Source: Actinomadura sp. NBRC 104412
GTDB taxonomy: Bacteria; Actinomycetota; Actinomycetes; Streptosporangiales; Streptosporangiaceae
Reading direction: 5' to 3'
Assembly (NCBI RefSeq): GCF_030269515.1
Contig: NZ_BSTM01000009.1
Coordinates: 214,685 to 278,684 of the forward strand
DNA: 64,000 nucleotides
This document shows positions 1 through 9,430 of the stretch, piece by piece. The number at the start of each line of letters is the position of its first letter. The stretch's first letter is position 1. A program made the translations under genes and the position numbers. The notes under the pieces were generated by a model. The model was not told the origin of the DNA. It saw nothing but the letters and a program-made list of their open reading frames with translations, and searched no databases.

Positions 1-109
1 CACCGGTAGTTCGGTGGAACCGGGCGTTCGGATTGCGCGTCCGGTCAATTAGTTCAAAACTGGCCACGACCTGTCGTTATGCTGACGGGTCGTCGACCCG
101 AGTCCGAGT

Positions 110-157
110 CCCTCCGCATGTCCCTCTGCATGTCCCTCTGCACATCCCTCCGCACGA
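110..157. repeat. Four 12-bp tandem repeats before the AIM24 gene
   Basis: Four consecutive 12-mers are visible: CCCTCCGCATGT, CCCTCTGCATGT, CCCTCTGCACAT and CCCTCCGCACGA. They end just before the purine-rich stretch that serves the AIM24 gene. The first 109 bases of the window show no gene I can support. The role of the repeat is unknown; it lies in what would be the 5' untranslated region. Confidence 0.8.
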
Positions 158-181
158 CAGGAAAGGCGAGGCCGCACTCCC

Positions 182-853
182 ATGCGCAGCAACTTCTTCA
201 ACAACTTGGAGCAGGGCCAACAGCTCCCCGGCCACTTCGCGCTCCAGAACTCCAAGATGCTCAGAGTCCATCTCAACGGCGACGTGCTCGCCCGGCAGGG
301 CTCCATGGTCGCGTTCCAGGGCCAGATGGAGTTCGACTACGAGGGCGCCGGCGGCATCGGCAAGTTCATCAAGAAGGCCGTCACCGGCGAGGGCGTGCCC
401 ACCATGCGCGTCAAGGGGCAGGGTCTGCTGTTCCTGGCCAACGACGCCGACGACATCCACCTGTTCTACCTGGAGAACGAGGGCATCACGGTCAACGGCA
501 AGAACATCCTGGCCTACGACGCCCACCTCCAGTCCGACATCCAGCGCGTGCAGGGCGCGGGCATCGCCGCGGGCGGGCTGTTCAACACCACCCTGGCTGG
601 CACCGGCTGGGTGGCGCTCACCACACACGGGACCCCGGTCATGCTCGACTGCGGCCGCGCCCCCACGTTCGTCGACGGCCAGTCGGCCGTGGCGTGGAGC
701 CAGGGCCTGCACGTCGGGGTGAACCGCACCTTCAAGGCGGGCGCCCTGATCGGGCGGGGCAGCGGCGAGGCCATGCAACTGGCCTACCAAGGACAGGGTT
801 TCGTCCTGGTCCAGGCCAGTGAGGGTCCCACGGTCCCGCCGCATACTCATTGA
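182..853 (+). CDS. AIM24 family protein (DUF124)
   Basis: A 223-residue protein of the AIM24/DUF124 family, a beta-rich fold found in bacteria and in the mitochondrial protein Aim24; the biochemical role in bacteria is unknown. The sequence shows the family pattern of glycine-rich strands (residues about 27-60), a GKFIKKAVTGEG segment and a C-terminal half with GTGWVALTTHG. There is no signal peptide or membrane segment, so it is probably cytoplasmic. The ATG at 182 has GGAAAGGCGAGG 10-20 bases upstream. Actinobacteria often carry AIM24 genes in tandem, but only this one lies in the window. Family call is firm, function open. Confidence 0.85.
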   Translation: MRSNFFNNLEQGQQLPGHFALQNSKMLRVHLNGDVLARQGSMVAFQGQMEFDYEGAGGIGKFIKKAVTGEGVPTMRVKGQGLLFLANDADDIHLFYLENEGITVNGKNILAYDAHLQSDIQRVQGAGIAAGGLFNTTLAGTGWVALTTHGTPVMLDCGRAPTFVDGQSAVAWSQGLHVGVNRTFKAGALIGRGSGEAMQLAYQGQGFVLVQASEGPTVPPHTH

Positions 854-1030
854 TCATGGGCCTCGCCGTACCTGCCGGACGCGGCCCCGGGCGCCCGGCA
901 GGTCCGGCCCTCGCCCGGACGTCTCCCGTGGCGGCCGTGCATGGGCGAGGCGCAAGTGCGAGTAGCCTTTACTAGTCCGAACCGGTTTCAGAAACCCACC
1001 TGCGAGCTGCGGAAGAGGGCGATCTCCGCC

Positions 1031-4000
1031 GTGTCGACAGAGTCGTCGCAATCAAGTGCCGACCCCAAGATGACAGACTTCGGTGCCAACGAGTGGCTGG
1101 TCGACGAGCTGTACCAGAAGTACCTCGAGGATCCCAACTCGGTGGACGAGGCGTGGTGGAACTTCTTCGCGGACTACCGGCCGGAGACCCGGCCCACCGC
1201 GACCACCCCCGCCACGCCCAACGCACCCCGGCCCCAGACCGGCACCGAAGGCGCGGCAGTGACCCAGGCCGCCAACGGCACCACGGCGGCCCCGCCGACA
1301 CAGCAGGCTCCCACGGCGCCGCAGGCCCCCGCGGCCCCCGCCGCGCCCAAGGCCGCGCCCAAGGCCGAGGCCCCGGCCGCCAAGCCCGAGCCCGCCAAGC
1401 CCGAGCCGGCCAAGGCGGCGCCCGCCAAGCCGGCCCTGCCGCCCGTCCCGGAGGGCGCCGAGCAGGAGCGGCTGCGCGGCGTCGCCGCCCGCACGGCCGC
1501 CAACATGGAGGCCAGCCTCGGCGTCCCGACCGCGACCAGCGTGCGGGCCGTCCCGGCCAAGCTGCTGATCGACAACCGGATCGTCATCAACAACCACCTC
1601 AAGCGCGGCCGCGGCGGCAAGGTCTCCTTCACCCATCTGATCGGGTACGCCATCGTCAAGGCGCTGGCCTCAATGCCGGAGATGAACTGCGCCTACACCG
1701 AGGTGGACGGCAAGCCGGTGCTGGTGCGGCCCGAGCACGTCAACTTCGGCCTGGCGGTCGACCTGCGGAAGCCCGACGGGTCCCGGCAGCTCGTGGTGCC
1801 CAGCATCAAGGCCGCCGACACCCTCGACTTCCGCCAGTTCTGGGCCGCCTACGAGGAGATCGTCCGCAGGGCGCGCGGCAACAAGCTCACCCTTGAGGAC
1901 TTCCAGGGCACCACGATCAGCCTGACCAACCCCGGCACCATCGGCACGGTCCATTCCGTGCCGCGGCTGATGCCCGGCCAGGGCACGATCATCGGCGTCG
2001 GGGCCATGGAGTACCCCGCCGAGTTCGCCGGGGCGTCGGAGGAGACGCTGTCCCGGATGGGGATCAGCAAGGTCATGACGCTGACCTCCACCTACGACCA
2101 CCGGATCATCCAGGGCGCGCAGTCCGGCGACTTCCTGCGCCGGATCCACCAGCTACTGCTGGGCGAGGACGGCTTCTACGACGAGATCTTCGAGGCGCTG
2201 CGGATCCCGTACGAGCCGGTCCGCTGGGTGCAGGACATCTCCGCCACGCACGAGGACGACGTCGCCAAGGTCGCGCGCGTCCACGAGCTGATCCACGCCT
2301 ACCGGGTCCGCGGCCACCTGATGGCCGACACCGACCCGCTGGAGTACAAGCAGCGCCGCCACCCCGACCTGGACATCCTCCAGCACGGGCTGACGCTGTG
2401 GGACCTGGAGCGCGAGTTCGCCACCGGCGGGTTCGGCGGCAAGCCCACCATGAAGCTGCGCGACATCCTGGGCGTGCTGCGCATGGCGTACTGCCGCACG
2501 GTCGGCATCGAGTACATGCACATGCAGGACCCCGAGGAGCGCGCCTGGATCCAGGAGCGCGTCGAGGTCCCGCACGAGAAGCCGTCCCGCGAGGAACAGC
2601 TCCACGTGCTGCGCCGCCTCAACAGCGCCGAGGCGTTCGAGACCTTCCTGCAGACCAAGTTCGTCGGCCAGAAGCGGTTCTCCCTGGAAGGCGGCGAGTC
2701 CGTCATCCCGCTGCTGGACTCGGTGATCTCCTCGGCGGCCAAGGCGCACCTGGACGAGGTCGTGATCGGGATGGCCCACCGCGGCCGCCTCAACGTCCTG
2801 GCCAACATCGTCGGCAAGTCCTACGGCCAGATCTTCGGCGAGTTCGAGGGCAACCTCGACCCGCGCAGCGCCCAGGGCTCCGGCGACGTCAAGTACCACC
2901 TGGGCGCCGAGGGCGACTTCGTGGCCGACGACGGCTCCAAGATCCACTGCGAGCTGGTGGCGAACCCGTCCCACCTGGAGACCGTCGACCCGGTGCTGGA
3001 GGGCGTGGTCCGCGCCAAGCAGGACATCCTGGATGTCGGCGAGGCCGGGTTCAGCGTGCTGCCCATCCTGATCCACGGCGACGCCGCGTTCGCCGGGCAG
3101 GGCGTGGTGGCCGAGACGCTGAACCTGTCCCAGCTCCGCGGCTACCGCACCGGCGGCACCGTGCACGTGATCATCAACAACCAGGTCGGGTTCACCACCG
3201 CGCCGGAGTACTCGCGTTCCAGCGTCTACTCCACCGACGTGGCCCGGATGATCCAGGCGCCGATCTTCCATGTCAACGGCGACGACCCGGAGGCGTGCGC
3301 GCGGGTGGCGCGGCTGGCCTTCGAGTACCGCCAGGCGTTCAAGAAGGACGTCGTGATCGACATGGTCTGCTACCGGCGGCGCGGCCACAACGAGGGCGAG
3401 AACCCGTCGTTCACCCAGCCGCTGATGTACGACCTGATCGACGCCAAGCGCTCGGTCCGCAAGCTCTACACCGAGGCGCTGATCGGCCGCGGCGACATCA
3501 CCGTCGAGGAGGCCGAGGCGTCCCTGCGCGACTACCAGCTCCAGTTGGAGCGCGCCTTCACCGAGACCCGTGAGGCCGTCAAGAGGCCCCTGGAACCGGG
3601 CTCGGTGGTCAAGCCGGACGTGGAGGAGCGGATCCCGATCGACCACGGCTCGGCCGGGTCGGCGATCAGCGCGGAGACGGTCAAGCGGATCATCGAGTCG
3701 CAGCTCAGCCTTCCCGAGGGCTTCAACGTCCACCCGCGCCTCCAGCCGATCCTCCAGCGCCGCGTCCAGTCCATCGAGGACGACGCGATCGACTGGGCGA
3801 CCGGCGAGCTGCTGGCGTTCGGCTCGCTGCTGATCGACGGCCATCCCGTCCGGCTCGTCGGGCAGGACAGCCGCCGGGGCACCTTCGGCCAGCGGCACGC
3901 GGTGCTGGTGGACCGCAAGACCGGCGAGGAGTACACCCCGCTCAAGCAGTTCGGGCAGGGCGTGTCGAAGTTCTACGTGCACGACTCGCTGCTCAGCGAG

Positions 4001-4822
4001 TACGCGGCGATGGGCTTCGAGTACGGCTACTCCATGACCCGCCCCGACGCGCTGGTGTGCTGGGAGGCGCAGTTCGGCGACTTCGCCAACGGCGCCCAGT
4101 CCATCGTGGACGAGTACATCTCCTCCGGCGAGCAGAAGTGGGGGCAGCGCTCCGGCATCGTCCTGCTCCTGCCCCACGGCTACGAGGGTCAGGGTCCCGA
4201 CCACTCGTCCGCCCGCATCGAGCGCTACCTCCAGCTGTGCGCGCAGGACAACATGACCGTGGTCTACCCGACCACCCCGGCCAACTACTTCCACCTGCTG
4301 CGCTGGCAGGTGCTGTCCGGCCGGCGCAAGCCGCTGATCGTGTTCACGCCGAAGTCGCTGCTGCGCCTCAAGGCGGCGACGTCCCGGGTGGACGAGATCA
4401 CCGGCGGAGCGTTCCAGCCGGTCATCCCGGACTCCGATCCCACGATCGACCCGTCCGGCGTCCGGCGCATCCTGCTCACCACCGGCAAGATCTTCTACGA
4501 GGTGGTGAACGCGCGGAAGGCCGCCGGGGACACCTCCACGGCCGTGGTCCGCATCGAGCGCCTCTACCCGCCGCCCATCGACGAGCTCAAGGCGGAGCTG
4601 GCCAAGTACCCCTCGGACGCCGAGGTCGTCTGGGTCCAGGACGAGCCCGCCAACATGGGCGCGTGGCCCTTCATGGCCCTCAAGCTCCCCCACCACATCG
4701 AGGGCCTGACCATGAAGCGCGTCTCCCGGCCGGCGTCCTCGTCGCCGGCCGTGGGCTCCGCCAAACTGCACCAGGCCGAACAGGAGGCCCTGCTGGCCAG
4801 GCTGTTCGGCGACGGCAAGTAG
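1031..4822 (+). CDS. kgd: Multifunctional 2-oxoglutarate decarboxylase / oxoglutarate dehydrogenase E1-E2 fusion
   Basis: About 1263 residues, the length of actinobacterial Kgd/SucA. It acts in the TCA cycle: decarboxylation of 2-oxoglutarate (E1, thiamine diphosphate) with an acyltransferase (E2-like) domain on the same chain. Visible order: N-terminal [16 protein letters not shown] helix, an Ala/Pro/Lys-rich linker (residues about 60-140), the acyltransferase domain ending in [13 protein letters not shown], then the dehydrogenase part with [14 protein letters not shown] and the cofactor motif [16 protein letters not shown]. No lipoyl domain is present, as expected for this family. Reading is open back to an ATG at 941, but homologues begin only about 20 residues before NEWLVDELY, so I choose the GTG at 1031, preceded by GGAAGAGGG. 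A strong terminator follows. Confidence 0.95.
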   Translation: MSTESSQSSADPKMTDFGANEWLVDELYQKYLEDPNSVDEAWWNFFADYRPETRPTATTPATPNAPRPQTGTEGAAVTQAANGTTAAPPTQQAPTAPQAPAAPAAPKAAPKAEAPAAKPEPAKPEPAKAAPAKPALPPVPEGAEQERLRGVAARTAANMEASLGVPTATSVRAVPAKLLIDNRIVINNHLKRGRGGKVSFTHLIGYAIVKALASMPEMNCAYTEVDGKPVLVRPEHVNFGLAVDLRKPDGSRQLVVPSIKAADTLDFRQFWAAYEEIVRRARGNKLTLEDFQGTTISLTNPGTIGTVHSVPRLMPGQGTIIGVGAMEYPAEFAGASEETLSRMGISKVMTLTSTYDHRIIQGAQSGDFLRRIHQLLLGEDGFYDEIFEALRIPYEPVRWVQDISATHEDDVAKVARVHELIHAYRVRGHLMADTDPLEYKQRRHPDLDILQHGLTLWDLEREFATGGFGGKPTMKLRDILGVLRMAYCRTVGIEYMHMQDPEERAWIQERVEVPHEKPSREEQLHVLRRLNSAEAFETFLQTKFVGQKRFSLEGGESVIPLLDSVISSAAKAHLDEVVIGMAHRGRLNVLANIVGKSYGQIFGEFEGNLDPRSAQGSGDVKYHLGAEGDFVADDGSKIHCELVANPSHLETVDPVLEGVVRAKQDILDVGEAGFSVLPILIHGDAAFAGQGVVAETLNLSQLRGYRTGGTVHVIINNQVGFTTAPEYSRSSVYSTDVARMIQAPIFHVNGDDPEACARVARLAFEYRQAFKKDVVIDMVCYRRRGHNEGENPSFTQPLMYDLIDAKRSVRKLYTEALIGRGDITVEEAEASLRDYQLQLERAFTETREAVKRPLEPGSVVKPDVEERIPIDHGSAGSAISAETVKRIIESQLSLPEGFNVHPRLQPILQRRVQSIEDDAIDWATGELLAFGSLLIDGHPVRLVGQDSRRGTFGQRHAVLVDRKTGEEYTPLKQFGQGVSKFYVHDSLLSEYAAMGFEYGYSMTRPDALVCWEAQFGDFANGAQSIVDEYISSGEQKWGQRSGIVLLLPHGYEGQGPDHSSARIERYLQLCAQDNMTVVYPTTPANYFHLLRWQVLSGRRKPLIVFTPKSLLRLKAATSRVDEITGGAFQPVIPDSDPTIDPSGVRRILLTTGKIFYEVVNARKAAGDTSTAVVRIERLYPPPIDELKAELAKYPSDAEVVWVQDEPANMGAWPFMALKLPHHIEGLTMKRVSRPASSSPAVGSAKLHQAEQEALLARLFGDGK

Positions 4823-4834
4823 CACGAGCGCACT

Positions 4835-4872
4835 CCGAGGGCTCCGGCGCCGCCGTGCGCCGGAGCCCTCGG
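4835..4872 (+). terminator. Strong hairpin after kgd
   Basis: A 16-bp GC-rich stem (CCGAGGGCTCCGGCGC and its exact complement GCGCCGGAGCCCTCGG) encloses a six-base loop. There is no T run, as is common in actinomycetes. It ends only 22 bases before the next start codon, so it separates kgd from the small gene behind it or limits read-through. Confidence 0.8.
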
Positions 4873-4894
4873 CGTTCCGTCCAGGGAGAGCACG

Positions 4895-5071
4895 ATGTAC
4901 TTCACCGATCGGGGCCTGGAAGAACTGGCCGACCGCCGCGGCACCGAGGAGGTCACCCTCGGCTGGCTGGCCGAACGCCTGCGGGAGTTCGTCGACCTCA
5001 ACCCCGAGTTCGAGACGCCGGTCGACCGCCTGGCCACCTGGCTGGCCCGCCTCGACGACGAGGACGACTGA
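4895..5071 (+). CDS. DUF6104-type small protein
   Basis: A 58-residue acidic protein beginning MYFTDRGLEELADRRG and ending LARLDDEDD. It resembles the conserved actinobacterial small proteins found right behind kgd (DUF6104). The ATG at 4895 is preceded by CCAGGGAGAG, a good ribosome site. There is no signal peptide, cysteine or membrane segment. The constant position next to kgd suggests a link to 2-oxoglutarate metabolism, but no function is established. Expression probably depends on read-through of the kgd hairpin or on a promoter within it. Confidence 0.75.
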   Translation: MYFTDRGLEELADRRGTEEVTLGWLAERLREFVDLNPEFETPVDRLATWLARLDDEDD

Positions 5072-5094
5072 TCGGGGCCGCCGGACAGGACAAG

Positions 5095-5110
5095 ACGCGA
5101 CATATCGTGT
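5095..5110. promoter_or_regulatory. Putative PadR operator, site 1
   Basis: ACGCGACATATCGTGT is a 16-bp imperfect palindrome in which 12 positions are self-complementary. It lies 31 bases before the start of the DUF4097 gene that is paired with a PadR regulator. Its 12-bp core CGCGACATATCG recurs in inverted orientation at 6756-6767, and a close relative sits at 46211-46226. Assignment to this PadR protein is inference. Confidence 0.55.
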
Positions 5111-5141
5111 TTACTGGAGGCAGGCTGTCGAAAGGCGGGAC

Positions 5142-5966
5142 ATGATGGCGCGGTGGACGATCGAGGAGCCGACCACGCTGGACTTCGACGGTGTGGTGGC
5201 GCTGAAGGCGACGCTGATCGCGGGGAGCGTGTCGGTGCTGGCGTCGGACGAGCGGCCGTCGGTCATGATCGGGGACGTGGAGGGGCCGCCGCTGGTCGTG
5301 GAGCACGAGGCGGGCATGCTGTCGGTCACGCACGAACGGCTCTGGGAGGGCGTGCTGACCTGGCTGCGCACCCACAAGTGCCGGGCGGCCGTCACGGTGA
5401 CCGTGCCGCACGACTGCCCGCTCACCCTGAACCTGGTGTCCGCGGACGCGGTGGTCACCGGGATGAGCGCGCGCACCTCGATCCGCAGCGCGGCCGGGGA
5501 CGTGACGCTGGACGGCGTCACCGGCGACATCGACGCCAACACCGTCTCCGGGGCGATCGAGGCGCAGGGGCTGGACGGCAAGGTCTCGTTCACCTCCGTG
5601 TCCGGGGACCTGGCGCTGGCGGGCGGCGCGGTGGACGCCCTGACGGCCCGTACGGTCAGCGGGAAGGTCGCCGCGGACCTCGACTTCGGGGACGGCGGCC
5701 GGGTGGACGTGAACACCGTCTCGGGCGAGGTGGCGCTGCGGATCCCCGAGTCGGCGGGCATCAAGGTGACGCTGAACTCGGCGGCGGGCCGGATCGAGAC
5801 GTCCTTCGACGAACTGGACCGCGAGGAGCGTACGGTGACCCGCAGCGTGACCGGCAGGCTCGGGAACGGCGCGGCCCGGCTGACGGTCAACACGGTGTCC
5901 GGCGGCGTCGCCCTCCTCGGGCGCCCGGGGGACAACGGCAGCACCCCACCCCGAATGGAGAAGTGA
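5142..5966 (+). CDS. DUF4097 (adhesin-like beta-helix) family protein
   Basis: A 274-residue protein with the DUF4097 repeat pattern: regularly spaced short strands with turns such as NTVSGAIEA, TSVSGDLAL, RTVSGKVAA, NTVSGEVAL and NTVSGGVAL, which predict a right-handed beta-helix over residues about 95-265. No signal peptide or membrane anchor is visible, so it is probably cytoplasmic in spite of the adhesin-like label. The next gene, a PadR regulator, starts one base after the stop codon, so the two are co-transcribed. This DUF4097-PadR pairing is common in actinomycetes; the function is not known. A palindrome just upstream may be the operator for self-regulation. Confidence 0.85.
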   Translation: MMARWTIEEPTTLDFDGVVALKATLIAGSVSVLASDERPSVMIGDVEGPPLVVEHEAGMLSVTHERLWEGVLTWLRTHKCRAAVTVTVPHDCPLTLNLVSADAVVTGMSARTSIRSAAGDVTLDGVTGDIDANTVSGAIEAQGLDGKVSFTSVSGDLALAGGAVDALTARTVSGKVAADLDFGDGGRVDVNTVSGEVALRIPESAGIKVTLNSAAGRIETSFDELDREERTVTRSVTGRLGNGAARLTVNTVSGGVALLGRPGDNGSTPPRMEK

Positions 5967-5967
5967 G

Positions 5968-6690
5968 TTGAGTCCGGTCTTCGGCCACGGCCGCCTGCGG
6001 CTGTACCTGCTCAAGCTGCTGGAGGAGAGCCCGCGGCACGGGTACGAGGTGATCCGCCTGCTTCAGGACCGCTTCCTCGGGGTCTACTCGCCCTCCCCCG
6101 GCACGATCTATCCCCGGCTGGCGCGGCTGGAGGCCGAGGGCCTGGTCAGCCATGAGGTGATCAAGGGCAAGAAGGTCTACACGCTGACCGACAAGGGCCG
6201 CGCGGAGCTGGAGCGCCGGATGGACGAGCTGGCCGAGCTGGAGGAGGAGATCTCCGCCTCGGCACAGGAGTTCGCCCGCGAGGTGCAGCAGGACGTCCGC
6301 CAGACCGTCCGTACGCTGCGCGAGGAGCTGACCCAGGCCGCCCGCACCATGCGCGAGCAGGGCCGCGCCACGTCCAAGGACGCCTGGAAGGAGACCGCGG
6401 ACCGGCAGAAGGAGGAGTGGCAGCGGCAGAAGGAGCACTGGCGCGAGCAGAGCCAGGCGTGGATGGAGGAGTGGCGCCGCACGTGGGAGGACGCGTGGAA
6501 GGCCGCCACCGGTTCCCGCGAGGACGTCGTCCGCCTCCGCCTGGAGCGCGCGCTGCACGCCTTCGTCGATGACGTCCGCACGGCCGCCCGCAACGCCCGC
6601 CTGAGCGACGACGACCTGACGGCCGCCCAGGCCCTTCTGAACGAGACGCGCGACCGCCTCCGCCGGGAGATCCTTCACCGTAAGGACTGA
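5968..6690 (+). CDS. PadR family transcriptional regulator with long C-terminal coiled coil
   Basis: A 240-residue regulator starting at TTG 5968, directly after the DUF4097 stop. Residues about 1-85 form the PadR winged helix (LRLYLLKLLEESPRHGYEVI, then SPGTIYPRLARLEAEGLV and the KKVYTLTDKGR wing). Residues about 90-180 are strongly charged and heptad-like, with many Glu, Arg, Gln and Trp (EEWQRQKEHWREQSQAW), a coiled coil much longer than in ordinary PadR proteins. A helical C-terminus follows. PadR proteins usually repress their own operon and a few targets; candidate operators are at 5095, 6756 and 46211. The inducing signal is unknown. Confidence 0.9.
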   Translation: MSPVFGHGRLRLYLLKLLEESPRHGYEVIRLLQDRFLGVYSPSPGTIYPRLARLEAEGLVSHEVIKGKKVYTLTDKGRAELERRMDELAELEEEISASAQEFAREVQQDVRQTVRTLREELTQAARTMREQGRATSKDAWKETADRQKEEWQRQKEHWREQSQAWMEEWRRTWEDAWKAATGSREDVVRLRLERALHAFVDDVRTAARNARLSDDDLTAAQALLNETRDRLRREILHRKD

Positions 6691-6755
6691 GAACCCCCTC
6701 GCGTCGTTCGTCGATCCGGCCGAGCGAGCACCTCCGGCTCTGGCATGATGCATGC

Positions 6756-6767
6756 CGATATGTCGCG
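6756..6767. promoter_or_regulatory. Putative PadR operator, site 2
   Basis: CGATATGTCGCG is the exact reverse complement of the core of site 1. It lies 34 bases before the ATG of the lipoprotein gene at 6802, at a position typical of an operator overlapping a promoter. Assignment to the neighbouring PadR protein is inference. Confidence 0.5.
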
Positions 6768-6801
6768 AAAGCTCTGATCAGTCAGCGTGAGGAACGATGC
6801 C

Positions 6802-7320
6802 ATGAAGAGTCGACACGGCAGGGGCCGAGGCCGGAGAACCATCATGGCCCTTGCGGCCGTCGTCCTGGTCTCGTCGTTGGGCTCCGGTTGCTCCCTGGAG
6901 GACGTGAACCCGTTCCCCAGGTCCGCCGAGGAGGGCGCGGGCGGGGGCCTGCCGACGCCGCCGAGTCCTCCGGACGCCTTCGTGACCTCGCTGAACGGCA
7001 CCTGGGAAGGCACCTACACCTGCAACCAGGGACTCACCAGGCTGCGACTCGATCTCGCCCACGGAACGGGCGGCAGGATCACCGGCATCCTCCGTTTCTC
7101 CGCCGATCCGAGCAATCCCACCGTGCCCTCGGGCTCCTTCTCCGTCGTGGGGTCGCTCAACGGCAGCTCACTCGAACTGCGCGGTGACGACTGGATCGTC
7201 AGACCGGGCGTCTACGAGATGGTCTCCCTGAGCGCCCAGCTCTCGTCCACGAACCCCGACCAGATCCAGGGCACCGTCAACGGCTACGGCTGCTCCACCT
7301 TCACCGTCCGCCGAACCTGA
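6802..7320 (+). CDS. Small secreted lipoprotein of unknown function
   Basis: About 172 residues. A basic start (MKSRHGRGRGRR) is followed by a hydrophobic stretch and LGSGCS, a lipobox-like end with Gly rather than Leu at -3, so lipidation is probable but not certain. The mature part is rich in Ser, Gly and Thr and includes NGTWEGTYTCNQG and VNGYGCSTF; its two cysteines could form a disulfide. It resembles small beta-sheet extracellular domains but I recognise no family. A GTG at 6787 is also in frame, but GAGGAAC sits 7-9 bases before the ATG at 6802. Site 2 of the PadR-type palindrome is just upstream. Confidence 0.7.
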   Translation: MKSRHGRGRGRRTIMALAAVVLVSSLGSGCSLEDVNPFPRSAEEGAGGGLPTPPSPPDAFVTSLNGTWEGTYTCNQGLTRLRLDLAHGTGGRITGILRFSADPSNPTVPSGSFSVVGSLNGSSLELRGDDWIVRPGVYEMVSLSAQLSSTNPDQIQGTVNGYGCSTFTVRRT

Positions 7321-7348
7321 CCCAAAGAAACCAAGAACCAAAGCTTCA

Positions 7349-7543
7349 AGGGGGGCAAGGGGCGAAGCCCCAACGGGGGTGCAGGGGGCGGAGCCCCCTG
7401 CCGGGGTCGTAGGGGCGGAGCCCCTACCCGGGGTCAGCGGTCACCGCCGCGAGCCGTCAAGGCGAGCGGCGGGGATCGCTGGCCCCGCACCGGGGGGTGT
7501 GGGGGGTCGCCCCCCCACAATGACACGCCCCCCACAATGACAC
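7349..7543. repeat. Family A hairpin array 1
   Basis: Between two converging genes lies a run of GC-rich hairpins closed by three-base loops: 7359-7371 (GGGGC-GAA-GCCCC), 7381-7401 and 7409-7427 (both with loop GGA), 7444-7472 (stem CCGCCGC/GCGGCGG enclosing GAGCCGTCAAGGCGA) and 7498-7519 (loop TCG). A 15-bp direct repeat, CCCCCACAATGACAC, follows at 7512-7526 and 7529-7543. The same hairpin types recur at 53.0 and 57.1 kb. The GAGCCGTCAAGGCGA segment also occurs in family B repeats at 15.2 and 59.6 kb. Confidence 0.85.
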
Positions 7544-7544
7544 C

Positions 7545-8513
7545 TCACCTGCTGAACACGATTTTCCCGAAGACCTCGCCCTCGTGCATGGCTGCGAAGC
7601 CGTCACGCGCCTGGGTGAGCGGCAGGACGCGGTCGACGATCGGGCGGGTGCCGGTGGTGGTCAGGAAGCGGGTCAGGCGTTCCAACTGGTCGCGGGTGCC
7701 CATGGTGGAGCCGACCACGGAGAGTTGCAGGAAGAAGACGCGGTTCAGTTCGGCGGGGGGCACCTGGCCGCTGGTGGCGCCGGAGACCACGATGCGGCCG
7801 CCGGGGCGCAGCGACTTCAGTGAGTGCGACCAGGTGGCCTCGCCGACGGTCTCCATGACGGCGTCGACTCGGTCGGGGAGCCGCGCGCCTGTCTCGAAGG
7901 CGGCGTCGGCGCCCAGTTCCAGTGCGCGCTTGCGCTTGCCTTCGGTGCGGCTGGTGGCCCAGACCCGGTAGCCCGCGGCGGAGCCGAGCGCGATGAGGGC
8001 GGTGGCGACGCCGCCGCCGGCGCCTTGCACCAGGACGGTCGAGCCCGGTTGCAGACCGGACTTGTCGAACAGCATCCGGTACGCGGTGAGCCAGGCGGTG
8101 GGGAGGCAGGCGGCTTCCTCGAAGGACAGTTCGGGGGGCTTGGGCACGAGGTTGCGCCGCGGCACCGCGACCTTCTCGGCGAAGGTGCCCTGGTACTTCT
8201 CGGACAGCAGGGAGCGTTTGGGGTCGAGGGTCTCGTCGCCGCCGCCGCGTTCCGGATCGCCGATCACCGAGTGGACGATGACCTCGTTGCCGTCCTCGTC
8301 CACCCCGGCGGCGTCACAGCCGAGGATCATGGGGAGGTTCTCTTCGCGCAGCCCGACGCCGCGCAGGGACCACAGGTCGTGGTGGTTGAGTGCCGTGGCC
8401 TTCACCGTGACGGTGGTCCACCCGGCGGGGACCTCGGGTTCGGGGCGGTCTCCGAGCGTCAGGCCGTTGAGGGGGTTGTGGCGGTCGAGCTGCGTAGCGG
8501 TGACAGCGAACAT
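7545..8513 (-). CDS. Zinc-independent MDR-family alcohol dehydrogenase / quinone oxidoreductase
   Basis: About 322 residues of the medium-chain dehydrogenase/reductase superfamily. The GroES-like domain shows NHHDLWSLRGVG and GCDAAGVDEDGNEV; the Rossmann domain has VLVQGAGGGVATALIALG (residues about 155-175) for NAD(P)H, then the C-terminal GRIVVSGATSG. The Cys/His set for catalytic zinc is absent, so it belongs to the quinone-oxidoreductase-like side. Both a GTG (8522) and an ATG (8513) are possible; the hexamer TAGGGT at 8526-8521 leaves seven bases to the ATG, which points to a leaderless start at 8513. Substrate unknown. Confidence 0.85.
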   Translation of the reverse strand: MFAVTATQLDRHNPLNGLTLGDRPEPEVPAGWTTVTVKATALNHHDLWSLRGVGLREENLPMILGCDAAGVDEDGNEVIVHSVIGDPERGGGDETLDPKRSLLSEKYQGTFAEKVAVPRRNLVPKPPELSFEEAACLPTAWLTAYRMLFDKSGLQPGSTVLVQGAGGGVATALIALGSAAGYRVWATSRTEGKRKRALELGADAAFETGARLPDRVDAVMETVGEATWSHSLKSLRPGGRIVVSGATSGQVPPAELNRVFFLQLSVVGSTMGTRDQLERLTRFLTTTGTRPIVDRVLPLTQARDGFAAMHEGEVFGKIVFSR

Positions 8514-8575
8514 GCCCCGCACCCTAGCCCCAAGGGCGTGCCGGGGCCCGCACCGGGGCGGGCTCGTCCGGCGTC

Positions 8576-9426
<851 letters not shown>

Positions 9427-9430
<4 letters not shown>

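Noticed and set aside
1093..1896. Open frames inside the linker part of kgd
   Set aside because: Ala/Pro/Arg low-complexity translations of the kgd linker in other frames.
2153..4825. 890-codon open frame opposite kgd
   Set aside because: Shadow of kgd: composition follows the GC bias of the real gene's codons, low complexity, no domain, no ribosome site.
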